Below the pieces are notes generated by a model. It searched no databases and was not told the DNA's origin. It saw only the letters and a program-made list of their open reading frames with translations. This document shows, in pieces, positions 1 through 9,254 of a DNA stretch of 34,221 bases. Location of the stretch: NCBI GenBank assembly GCA_002104985.1, contig MCGO01000316.1, positions 1 through 34,221 on the forward strand. The letters are read 5' to 3'. This DNA is from Rhizoclosmatium globosum (taxonomy: Eukaryota > Chytridiomycota > Chytridiomycetes > Chytridiales > Chytriomycetaceae). Both the position numbers and the translations under genes were made by a program. How positions within the stretch are numbered: position 1 is the stretch's first letter; the number at the start of each line of letters is the position of its first letter.

Positions 1-165
1 ACGTGTGGATTTACATGATATGATGTTTATCTTTCACATTAGTGCCGATATTCCACTGTTTGATGGCTCAAAGCTCTGATAAATTCTTGTAACATTTAAC
101 ATTTATTTAGATTGTAATGCCAATCCACTTCAGAAAATAACAAGTCCAAACTGAATAATCTCTAT

Positions 166-579
166 CTAAAACGAACTTCCAAAAAAAGACAAACAGGAAG
201 TAAAACATCCAATAAAAACAATGATACTACTGCCCTCCCCTCTCCTAACGACACTCTTTCCACGAACCCGACTACCACCATTACTTTCCCTCCTCAACCC
301 GGCATTCCCCGTCGCTGAAGTCGAAATCCGTTCATTCGAAACCCCAATCAACGCGTTCAATTCATCTTCAAGCTGGCTATACCGCTCCGCCTCCAACACA
401 CGGCGCTCCGTTGCACGCACACTGCTTTGGGAGGGCTGTTTGTGGACTTGTTGTTGGAGACGGGATATCACGGGTGATGCTGCTTGCTGCTGTTGTGGTT
501 GTTGTTGGGAGTCGTATGATGAACGAACGGTTTGTTGGGATGGTTGGCGGGTAACGTTTTGGTATGTTGTTGTTCTTGG
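166..579 (-). other. open frame with coiled-coil segment, possible detached C-terminus of the SH3 gene
   Basis: The minus strand is open from 579 down to a TAG at 166-168. The first part is Gln/Ser/Pro-rich and is followed by a short helical, charged stretch (ATERRVLEAERYSQLEDELN) that looks like a coiled coil. It lies in the same frame as the Pro-rich reading frame 655-1125 of the upstream SH3 gene, but two in-frame TGA codons (655-657 and 580-582) separate them. I see no good splice donor that would remove both. It may be the true C-terminus of that gene, reached through sequence errors or a missed intron, or 3' sequence that is coding-like by composition only. There is no ATG at its head, so an independent gene is unlikely. 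Confidence 0.35.
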
Positions 580-647
580 TCAGAAGCGGGTGGACGGAGG
601 TCGAGGTTCGGGTGGTTGGTTTTCGGATGATGGGAGTTGTTGAGAAG

Positions 648-2535
648 TCAGGGCTCATAATGGGAAGATCTGTGGGTGGGGGCCCGGGTGGTGGGGAGGT
701 TGGAATTGACTTGGGTTTGAAGGGGCACGTGGGGTGTATGTAGCGACAGGGGTGTATTCTTGAGGTGGGGGATCTGACGGTGGTGGGGTTGGAATAAAGG
801 CGTCGATGGAACGCGATGCGGTTGACGCTGTTGTGGTGATTGAGGTTGAGGATATTGGGTTAACGAGGACCTTTGTGGTTGTTGGGGTTGTGACTGTTGA
901 AGAGGTGTTGCGCCAGGGTCTTTGAGGTGGTGCTGGAGCAGAGTGTCTGGAGTTGAATTGATCAGGTTGATGGTATTGTCTGGAAACAGGAGGAGGTGCA
1001 TTATAAGGAATCGAATTAGGCAAAGGAACGACGGGACTTCCAGAGTTGGTGCTCGAGTGAAGACTTGCATTGCTAATATTGCTTTTGACTGGAGGTGGAA
1101 GAGAGTGACTTGAAGAAGTGGACATGTTGAAGACTGGAATTGGGGAGCTTGAGTGGACATTGCCAAACGACGTTGATCCAAGTGACCCAAATTGATGAAT
1201 CCCATCTCGCCGTTATTCCTGTTGAGTCTAGTTTTCGAAGTTAGATGGGAATATTTAAATTGGGGACAAGGAGATATAGGTGTATCACTTGCAGTTTCCA
1301 ACGAACACAGAAGATTTAATCACTTACCCGTATCCATACTCATCGTCAAAGTTAAACCAGAGACTGATAAAATCGCCCTTGCGCATATTGACTTCATTGG
1401 TGGCACGGGGTTCATACGAGATACGGACAGATAGACAAGCAGCAGAAGTAGAAAGCGTAGTAACGATTCCAGCAAGCAACTGAATCTTTTTGGAGACAGC
1501 GTATTCCAACAACTTGATTTCCTGTGGAGTCAGAATCAAACCCTTTGAAAGGGTATCGAAATCAAGGTCATCGTCGTCATGATCTCTTGAATCTGGTTCA
1601 TAAGCGTCCGAGAGATCCTTGTTGTATTCTAGAGCAGCCAGGTCCACGAGTGCATCTTCGAGGGCATGCAGGAAGGAGAGCCAGGCATTTTGGAGATTTG
1701 GATCGCCAGCCTGTTCCTCATCCGTTGGAGGCATGATTGCAGGATAGTTTTTAGCGAGGAAGACTGCAGAGTCGATCCAAGGGCGCAGCTGGTCGTCAAC
1801 CAGGCGGCGCACGTCTGAGGCATTTGAAGCGGTGGCAGTGACGAGTCTGCAGCGCTGCGAGTTGCGATCGATGATCAGCAGGCCCTGAGGCGCCGCATCG
1901 ATTGGCACCACCTCGGACACAATATCTGATTTGTTGAATGCAAAGGCAAATGAGGCGGACCACTTTGACTGGGACGGAAGGGGTCGTCGGCCCGAAGAAC
2001 TGGTTGTTCCCGCCAAGGCCAAGGCCGGGCCGACAAAGCGCCACTCGCCCGGGCCAAGCGCCATTGAAAAGGCGTTGACTGGATCGAGGACGGGCGGCGG
2101 GACCAGCGACGAGGCCCGCGACGACGACCGAACAACGCCTTTTGACGTGGCGAGGGAGCCGCGGCGAACGAGGGCGTCGTTCGAAGCGTCGTACGAAGTG
2201 CCGTACGTCGACATTGTTTGGTGGATGTCGGGCGATGAGATGGCCATGGCTTTTGACGAGTAGTTACTGGGGGAGTACTGCGACTGCGACTGCGACTGGC
2301 TGCGCATCGACGAAGCCCGGTTCAGTTGCTGCTGTCCTGGTTGCTGGTATCCTGCCTGGTATCCTGCCTGGTGTGTCTGAGCCTGGCTCTCTCTCTGGCT
2401 CTCTCTTGGATAGTTTGCTGGCTCAGTCACACTACGTCCAGCATCGCGGAGGTACGGCCCTGTGCTTGTTGTATAGCCCATGTTCTGTCCGGACTGCACC
2501 GACGGCCGCCGTGGTGTTGATGCTCCGTTTCCCAT
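648..2535 (-). CDS. N-myristoylation-type protein with SH3 domain and Pro/Gln-rich tail
   Basis: Exons 2535-1328 and 1227-648, with an intron 1228-1327 (donor GTAAGTG, acceptor TAG). The formal product is 595 aa. The N-terminus MGNGAS fits the N-myristoylation pattern (G2, S6), so membrane anchoring is likely. Residues about 20-150 are Ser/Gln-rich and disordered, with SQSQ and RESQ repeats. A conserved-looking globular part follows at about 155-350 that I do not recognise. From about residue 368 the sequence reads as an SH3 domain: KGDFISLWFNFDDEYGYG continues across the intron into NNGEMGFINLG, the usual GE-x-G-(F/Y)-I ending, though the ALYDY motif is replaced by RISYEP. After the SH3 domain two frames stay open. 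The formal frame ends at 648; the -1 frame (655-1125) is more convincingly Pro-rich (LPPPVK, NAPPPVSR). One missing base near 1183-1195 would switch to it. SH3 and poly-Pro segments suggest a cortical or signalling scaffold. The SH3 call is good; the tail is uncertain. Confidence 0.65.
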
Positions 2536-2845
2536 TGGTTTGTTTCGAGAAAAGAATCAATAGAGGCACAAATTGGTTTGTTTGCCCCCCCATCAACAAA
2601 AGGAAAGTACAGTAGCCGTTATTCCTTGATGATAATGATAGTAGATGATTTTTCATACCACCGAATTCCCAGGAAAGAATAATCTGCATAGCCTAACAAA
2701 TCGGCAGCACGCAGTACTTCTACTGCAACATTCTCTTTCTTCATTTCTTTTCTATATTTTCGTGAAAAACCGTATCAATATGGTTTGCAGATGGTATAAT
2801 AAACCCTTATTTCAAATTTGCTCCAAGATTTGCTAGTCAGGGAAG
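2536..2845. promoter_or_regulatory. divergent intergenic region between SH3 gene and kinase
   Basis: 310 bp between two divergent start codons (2535 on minus, 2846 on plus). It must carry both promoters. A TATA-like TATAATAAA lies at 2795-2803, about 43 bp before the kinase ATG. No conserved reading frame is seen here, and an in-frame TAG at 2834 supports the kinase start at 2846. Confidence 0.5.
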
Positions 2846-4599
2846 ATGGCCACCATCCCAAACAGCGATATAGCCGTTTCCTCGGAATTGCTCGGAGAAG
2901 GCTACTTTGGAGAAGTATTCGCAGGATTGTATCTGACATATCGCGTTGCGATCAAGAAGTTTCGTTCGTTGCCTGTCAAAGCACAACAAGGCGACCTCAA
3001 CAAAGCGATTCAAGAGGCAGCGATCTGGGGATCCCTGAGGCATCCAAATATTGCGATGCTATGGGGAATCGCTACAGATTCGGATGGACTGCCAATGCTT
3101 GTCATGGAGCGCTTTGAGACCAATCTGCTCACCCGCCTGCATTCAAACCTAATACCAACTGAGGACGAGCGCATCCAGTGGCTTCTCAACATTGCCAATG
3201 CTTACAAATACTTGCATAGCTTGGATCCACCAGTTGTCCATCGCGACTTAAAACCGGATAATGTATTGCTTGGTAATAAGCCTTTCACTTTTTCAATTGA
3301 GCAAACCAACATTCCACCAACATTCCACCAACATTCAATATATTTTCAACAGACTCTACTGGACGCGCAGCAGTAGCTGATTTCGGATTAAGCAAGCTAC
3401 AAAACATGTATTCACATTCTTACCAAGACAGCAAGGCAAGGGGTGGTCATTGCCGGTACGCGCCGCCTGAATGTTATGGCCGTGGCTACAGACCCTCCTG
3501 CAAATACGACATTTTTAGTTTCGGGATGACCATGTACGAAATCTTGACCCGTCGTTATCCTTTTCAAGGAGAGGAAGGCGAAAATGATATGATCTTGATC
3601 ATTCAATGGTTGAAGCAAGGAGACAGACCGCATCGACCGGGAGCTATCATTAATGAAAATGAAGAGAGATATGCGGGAGATTTGGTTTCTGACGATGCTT
3701 GGAAACTGATTGAACAATGCTGGGCCAATGATCCAAATGATCGGCCAACATTCTCTGCCATCTGCGAAGAAATCACACGTTGGACTCAGGCTAGTCCAAA
3801 CAACACAACTGATACTCAAGTGAAGGAAGGCAGACCTACCTCTTCTGTGGTGACAAGTGACCTGTTGAATGTGGGAACTTTGGTTGAACAAAGTGAGACG
3901 CCCGTGTTGACTCTACCACGTGTTTTGCCCTCATTTTCGGAAGCAGACATTAGACAGACACAATCACCAACGGGTCTAACTCCGAATGATGTACCTTCTT
4001 CATCAGACCCATCAGACCCATCGAGCAACATGTCTCCAAGCAGACACTCAATAACATCAACTACTTCTACGCTTTTGTCGTCTTCATCAGATGCGCCTCC
4101 TGATTACGAATCTATACAATCTGCTGACAATGTTGACGCGATCGATTACAGCAAAAAGGCTCATTCACACTTCTCAGAATCATCTCATGTTGCAACAACA
4201 GAAATAACTGAAACCGACCCTACAGCGCAATACAACATTGGTCTCAATTACTTTTCAGGAATTGGTGTTCCGAAAGACCTTGTGGAGGCAGTCAAGTGGT
4301 TCCAATTATCTGCGGACCAAGGAAACGCGGATGCACAATATAAATTGGGATGGTGTTATTACAATGGAGAAGGTGTTGCACAAAATTATCACAATGCTGT
4401 GAAATATTTCAACATGTCTACTTCGAAGAACACAGTTATTCCAGAGGAGGAGGAGGAGGAGGAGGATGAGTTGGTAGCCAAATTTGGGAATGTGAAAATG
4501 CAACCTCGAGCCATGGACGTGATGAAGTCGAAGCAAAAGGCGGCGGCGGAGAGTAAAGAGAAATCGTTGTTTCGTCGGTTTTCGTTTGTGAGAAAGTAG
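2846..4599 (+). CDS. TKL-type protein kinase with C-terminal Sel1 repeats
   Basis: Exons 2846-3272 and 3353-4599 (intron 3273-3352), 557 aa. The kinase domain covers about residues 10-270 and looks catalytically complete: glycine loop GEGYFGEV (17-24), VAIKK lysine, HRDLKPDN (132-139, catalytic D, K and N present), DFG at 152-154 just after the intron, and RYAPPE in place of the APE motif. The subdomain style is tyrosine-kinase-like (TKL). A Ser/Thr-rich linker follows, then two Sel1 (TPR-like) repeats at about 431-502 (AQYNIGLNYFSGIGV and AQYKLGWCYYNGEGV), which usually mediate protein-protein contacts. The tail has a run of seven Glu (from GAG repeats near 4441) and a basic end. Kinase plus Sel1 architectures are familiar from fungal and amoebal signalling families. 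The substrate is unknown. The gene is tail-to-tail with bZIP1, 67 bp away. Confidence 0.9.
3308..3337 (+). repeat. short tandem repeat inside the kinase intron
   Basis: An 11-bp unit AACATTCCACC is repeated in tandem about 2.7 times within the intron 3273-3352. It is probably a simple slippage repeat. It sits upstream of the TTTCAACAG acceptor and does not disturb it. Confidence 0.7.
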
Positions 4600-4666
4600 A
4601 AGAAAGAGGAAGAGGAAGCTGTCGAAGAAATAAAACTATCATTTTTATTTTTTTAAAATAGCAATT

Positions 4667-6026
4667 TTATTCCGATATTTCAATTTTCTCCATTCGTTCC
4701 ATCAAATCAGTCAAGTCTTTCCTCAACCCTTCCCTTGCAACTTCAACAGCAATCCACATATTGGCTCTCTCATCCACTGTCGTGCATAGCGCCTCAAGCT
4801 TGTACAACACGTGCTTTGATTGGAATAGCAAATCGTCATCGAATGGTCGTTTGGTACTGAGAATGCACATTTCGTCAATCAGGTCCCGTGCTTCCTTACA
4901 GGCAAATGAGGGTATCTTGTGCATCATATCGCGCACAATCATCATCTCAGCTGGCAGTTTTGAGAGATCTAAAGGTTGTTTTGGCTTTGATGACGGCAAG
5001 GGAGCACTAAGTTTACTGAAATGACGTTCATGCAGTGCATTCCGCGCCTGGAATACTGAGAATATTTCAGCTACTTTTGATCGATCTAATATTGAGCATT
5101 CATCGAGTAACTGAACGATAGCCCTAACGCTTTTGAATATAAGTTTCCTAGCTTCCTTTGGATTGGACACTCTAGACTGCGCCTAAGACATGGCTCAGTA
5201 TTAACGACATGAGATAATTGAATATCCTTACAAGGTACGTTTCAAACATAGTATCCACAGCCTCCGTCTTGTCCTTCAAACTGTCGACAGCAGACAACGC
5301 AATTCTAGCACTCTCAATCTCCAAAGGCCCAAACAACTCTTCACTGGATCGATTCATTTCATCTGGTGGAATCAGACTCGCAAACAACGCATCGAGTTCC
5401 ATATCCATACTGAAATCCCCAAAGAGAGCATTCCCATTCGCGAGCCCACCAGAACCCGGAACCAACGGAGACACCGTACCCGGCGGAGTTGCAATAATCC
5501 CCTTCAAAAGCACGTTCTCCGCCTCGATCTGAGCCAGCCTCGCTTCCAGGTTTCTGATCTGATCCATCTGAACAGTTGTCTTAATCCGCTCCGCAACACA
5601 GCTCGCACATGGGAGCAGGCCCGACGACACGACCAGGTCCAGGGCACCACTCGTTTGTTTGAGGAAGGCAACTTCGGCCTCGAGTTCGTTGATTCGGGCG
5701 AGTGCGAGTTCGAGTTTGGAGTCTGTTGCCGATGGTGTTGTTGGTGTTGAAGTGGAGGATGACGACAGCGACGACAATTGCGCTACTTTTTGTTCGAGAT
5801 CGGCGAGATAGGCCGCCTTTCGTTCGCGGTGGATTCGCTGGTTTTCTCGGTTTTGCGCGATTCGTTTTGATGCGGGTTCAGAGTTTGTTTTGCGACGACC
5901 TCGGTTGCTGTGCGGATCAAAGGGGCGGTGGTTGTTGTTTGGAGGGGTTGTTGAAGTGGTGGTTGAAGTGGTGGTGGTGGTGGTGGTTTGTTCAGTGGGA
6001 AGTGTCAAAGAAGGTGGTGGATTCAT
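4667..6026 (-). CDS. bZIP-family transcription factor, paralogue 1
   Basis: Exons 6026-5232 and 5176-4667 (intron 5177-5231, donor GTAAGG), 434 aa. The first ATG is at 6026; upstream codons in frame are not ATG. A Thr/Pro-rich N-terminus leads to a basic region at about 42-70 (QNRENQRIHRERK), which fits the N-x7-R spacing of bZIP basic regions and resembles the Yap/Pap1 type except that the usual NxxAQ is NxxNQ. A leucine-zipper helix follows (YLADLEQKVAQL), then a second coiled coil at about 105-125. A CxxC motif (CASCVAER) stands at 140-147. The C-terminal half holds two similar helical segments (see findings), the first starting LFGPLEIES, the second ending with a conserved W..AxExAREG pattern. 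It is the downstream member of a tandem array and its ATG lies 8 nt after the stop of paralogue 2. A nuclear regulator is inferred; targets are unknown. Confidence 0.85.
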
Positions 6027-6034
6027 CTTATTAA

Positions 6035-7114
6035 TCAAAGAAACGTTCCTTGAACTCCTTCAACCAACTCTTCAATTCCTTCATTCAAAGACACGCCTCT
6101 TCCATTCCTACATCCTGATTCCCTCCCTCCACCTTCACTTCCACTCACAAACCCTACAACTCGCCATAATACACGCCTCTCTTCTCTTGTCCGTGCAATC
6201 TCTCCAAGCTTTGCCAAATTGTCTTTGGTCCTCCAAAACAGTTCTGCGTTGCCACTTTGTTTTTCAGTCACAAGTACACAGAGTTCATCGATAAGTGCAC
6301 GTGCTTCTTTGGATGTGAAGGAAGGGAGATGACTCAGTGTGCTTTTGAGGAGACTTGTTTCATTGGATTGGCGGGTAGATGAAGAAGCATTGGGAGATGG
6401 GAAGAGAGAAGTGGGTGGCGCGTTCATGTTGGGAATTGGGTCCGCACTCAATTGAGAATTTGGTAGGGAAGAATGTGGAATAGGTTGAAAAAGTGGATGT
6501 ACAGGCTGTATACAGGGACGGGAAGGGGTATCTGATTCCGAGTCCATGGGGTCATGGTGAATGTTCGTTGAATTGGGAAGTGGAGGTCGGAATGAAGGTT
6601 GAGGGAATGCAGTAACAGCCTTGGGACTTTCCCGCATAGCAGTGGTATCGTGTACCTGCATGATATTGTGGTTGACTTTGAGGTGATTGGTCACTGTGGC
6701 AGTCACAAGCTCGTTATTGTTCACGCTGTTGTTCGAGTTGTTCCGCAGCATATTGATCGTTGCTCTAAGTTCCACATTCTCCGCCACCAGTTTCTCAATT
6801 TGTTTCGATTGAATTGCGGATCGGATGCGTTCAACAGGACAAAGGGAGCACGAGGAGGCCACGTCCACGGAACCAAGTCCCAATCGCTGTTCAAGTTCAA
6901 AGACACGTTGTTTGTACACTTCGATTTCAATGTCTTTTGTTGCATTTGACGCACGTGCCGAGACGAGTTCTTTGATTCGATCGTCAAGATCGGAAAGGAA
7001 AGCCAGATTGAGACGGCTGCTTGAACTGCTGACTGCTGCCGTTCGCTTGGCGATTCGACCTCGAATTTGCGTTCCAGATCCATTTGTGCTTGTGGCGTAC
7101 GACGTGTCCACCAT
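6035..7114 (-). CDS. bZIP-family paralogue 2 with degenerate basic region
   Basis: Single exon, 359 aa, first ATG at 7114. It aligns with its neighbours over the zipper (FLSDLDDRIKEL), the CxxC motif (CSLCPVERIR at 89-98) and the second helical C-terminal segment (LPSFTSKEARALIDELC). Where paralogues 1, 3 and 4 have the DNA-contacting QNRxNQR-type sequence, this one has AKRTAAVSSSSSR, so the basic helix is essentially gone. The first helical C-terminal segment (the GPxEIxS block) also appears to be missing, replaced by a Pro/Ser/Asn-rich linker. The protein could dimerise without binding DNA, as a trans-dominant partner, or it could be on the way to being lost; the frame is nevertheless intact over 359 codons. 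A sequence AAGGTAAGA sits over the start codon and resembles a splice donor, so an upstream coding exon is conceivable, but I found no basic region there. Confidence 0.75.
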   Translation of the reverse strand: MVDTSYATSTNGSGTQIRGRIAKRTAAVSSSSSRLNLAFLSDLDDRIKELVSARASNATKDIEIEVYKQRVFELEQRLGLGSVDVASSCSLCPVERIRSAIQSKQIEKLVAENVELRATINMLRNNSNNSVNNNELVTATVTNHLKVNHNIMQVHDTTAMRESPKAVTAFPQPSFRPPLPNSTNIHHDPMDSESDTPSRPCIQPVHPLFQPIPHSSLPNSQLSADPIPNMNAPPTSLFPSPNASSSTRQSNETSLLKSTLSHLPSFTSKEARALIDELCVLVTEKQSGNAELFWRTKDNLAKLGEIARTREERRVLWRVVGFVSGSEGGGRESGCRNGRGVSLNEGIEELVEGVQGTFL

Positions 7115-7244
7115 TCTTACCTTGGTTTCGTCGTTGGAAGGGTACTTTTTTGCACGAAACCCTGATTGAATGCTTTCCGGCTGGTCCCCACGTGGTCCCG
7201 CCTTATTTAAATTGATTTATTCAGATTAATTAAATGTTCTTTTA

Positions 7245-8645
7245 TTACAATGAAGCATTTTCAACCTGTGCAATCAAATCCTCGAGCGTGTTGCTACTCT
7301 GACCAGAATGCCGAACAATCTCAAACGCAACCCAGAACTTTGTCCGGTCTTCAACACTTTTGCTCAAAATCTCGAGCTGGTACAGCAAGTAGTTCAAGAC
7401 AAAGAACCCTTCCGCATCGCATTCATACACCCAAAAGCTGCACACCTGGTCGATAATTTCACCATGGTCTTTGAATGACGGTACCGCTTTCATAGTGTCG
7501 CGGAATGCTTGCACGGGTGCTGGTAGCTGGCCGAGTGGACGATTTGCATACTGTCGCCGAGTTTCTTCCGACGGTGCACATAAATTCGAAAAGTGGATCT
7601 TTGAAAATACAAAAATTCAATAACTCAGAAGTACCTGCGTAAGACTTAAAAATAACTACAAGAAACATACCTCATGTTTCGCATTCCGTTCATGAAATAT
7701 CGAAAAAATCTCCATTAACTTGTGTCGATCCATTATGCTCGTGAAATCAATCAACTGTTTCCCTCGTCTCACGAATTCAATCAACAGTTTCCTTGCTGCC
7801 TTTTGGCTCGTGATGCGTGTCTCTTTCACTGCGAGTTCAAAGTAATTATCAATGAATGTTCCACGCTCTTTGAGGGATGGAAGAGCTTTGATGGTGATTA
7901 TGAACGATTCCACTTCAATAGGGCCGTATAATTGTTCAGAGGTTTTCTTGTCCTCGGATTCTTCCAACAGGAAATCCAAATTCATTGCGCCGTCAAGAGA
8001 GGAGTTGCTGAAATGGAAGGGAGACTGTTGAATGTCAAACAGGAACGGGTCAGTGAGTTGCATTGGTTGGGGAGGGGTTGAGATTATTGTGGTTTGTTGA
8101 CTGGCTTTTAGCTCATAAACGAGGCGTTCGAGGGCAACGATTTGGTCTGTGCAGATTGCATTTTTCATTCTCTCTGCCGCACAGGAAAGACAGCCATGGG
8201 CGAGGATGGGCGCTGATGCCGTGCAATGTTTGAACATTTGGCATTCGATTTGGAGCTCAACATTTCGTTTTCGGAGGGCTTCGAGTTCTTGAATGTGTTG
8301 TGGAGTCGGTTGGACTTGGGTTTGGGATTGGGAAAGGTTGAGAGGCTTCGGATTCGTGGTTCCTGATTGGGCTTCTTTCAGGGCAGCTGTCAATTCGGCC
8401 ACCTTCGTTTCTACTGGTACCCCAAAGAGTAAGCCTCAAAATTTAATTGCAATGGAAACCTTACAGTCAGTGACATATTGCTTCTTTCTGTCTCGGAGGG
8501 CTCGTTGGGCATTGCGATTCAGCTCCGCCTTTCGAGAAGGTGCATCCTCGTTTGTCTTTTTCCTTCCTCGGTTCGAGTGAGGGTTGTAGCCATGTTGACC
8601 GGCGGAGGCTGTTGATGATGAGGTGGGAGATGGTGATGGATCCAT
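7245..8645 (-). CDS. bZIP-family transcription factor, paralogue 3
   Basis: Exons 8645-8465, 8413-7671 and 7598-7245 (introns 8414-8464 and 7599-7670), 425 aa. Splicing the first intron joins VTD to LETKVAEL and restores the continuous zipper seen in the paralogues; the second joins RNAKHE to IHFSNLCAP, matching HERHFSKLSAP in paralogue 1. The basic region at about 26-54 (NRGRKK, then LNRNAQRALRDRKK) is the most canonical of the set, with NxxAQxxxR as in fungal Yap/Pap1 factors. The CxxC motif is CLSCAAERMK at 135-144. Both helical C-terminal segments are present (LYGPIEVES; VPSFKDHGEIIDQVC). The ATG at 8645 was chosen because it gives an N-terminus like paralogues 1 and 4. Two ATGs upstream in the same frame (8675, 8720) fall in the decayed copy next door. 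Confidence 0.85.
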
Positions 8646-8700
8646 TTCAAAAAGGAATTTGATGGAATTTGTCATTGCGAAACGAATGATGAGAAACCTC

Positions 8701-8827
8701 AGGAATCTGATACGATGCATCGAGTTCAGTTATTCGGTCTTCGAGATTGCTGATGCACGCAGCCTTCTTTTCCCTCAGTTCCTTTGGTTCTCACGAATCT
8801 GAGCTGGTCGAGTCGAAAATGGCTCGA
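8701..8827 (-). pseudogene. decayed bZIP basic-region/zipper fragment
   Basis: This stretch aligns with the basic-region and zipper coding sequence of paralogue 4 (plus-strand 14440-14567). By hand I count about 16 mismatches and one gap in roughly 127 bp, near 87% identity. The single-base gap and an in-frame TGA break the frame, although the second part still reads KELREKKAACISNLEDRITELD. No other part of the gene (CxxC motif, C-terminal domain) is found beside it. It lies directly upstream of paralogue 3 and probably within its 5' leader or promoter. It is therefore a partial duplicate and not a simple dead gene in place. Confidence 0.8.
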
Positions 8828-8921
8828 TAAGTTCTTACTCAAGAGGTGTCTGGGTAATGAAGTGGGAAGGTTAAATAGAGTCAAATCCAATATCTTCAAA
8901 AGTTAGCCACCAACATCCCGC

Positions 8922-9254
8922 ATGGCAACACTTGGGCCACCACCCACCGGCGCCGGATCATCGGCTGGAGTCCATAACGGAGCGCATTCTGCACTCGCTC
9001 TCGAAATTGACGACACTGAATTTGAAGCTGAACCGCTTCTAATGTCGCTGTTCATTCGGGACCAATTAACGGACTGGCTCGATAAGCACTAACTTCTCAA
9101 ACAAGAGATCGAAAAGAACGGCCGTTTGCGGTTGTTTGAGACAGTCAGAACAACGGAGCGCAATGACAAGGTCTTCTGCTTTTCTCCAAATGGACCGAAC
9201 AAAGAACCATTTGAGTGTTTCGACTTCATCCGCATTTTCTCAGGGGGTCGGTGA
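8922..9254 (+). pseudogene. small unrecognised reading frame interrupted by one in-frame TAA
   Basis: From an ATG at 8922 the frame runs 56 codons to a TAA at 9090-9092, then continues open in the same frame for another 53 codons to a TGA at 9252-9254. Both halves look coding: the first has LALEIDDTEFEAEPLLMSLF and the second EIEKNGRLRLFETV, FCFSPNGP and FECFDFIRIFSGG. No GT-AG pair removes the TAA. It could be a recently inactivated gene or fragment, a truncated 56-aa protein with dead 3' sequence, or a sequencing error. I do not recognise the family. A different frame (9215-9475) also stays open beyond it and could be a continuation after another frame break. Confidence 0.35.

Noticed and set aside
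580..657. Recoding of TGA as an amino acid to explain the two in-frame TGA codons
   Set aside because: TGA is used as a normal terminator elsewhere in the window (for example at 6035 and 32437), so a changed code is unlikely.
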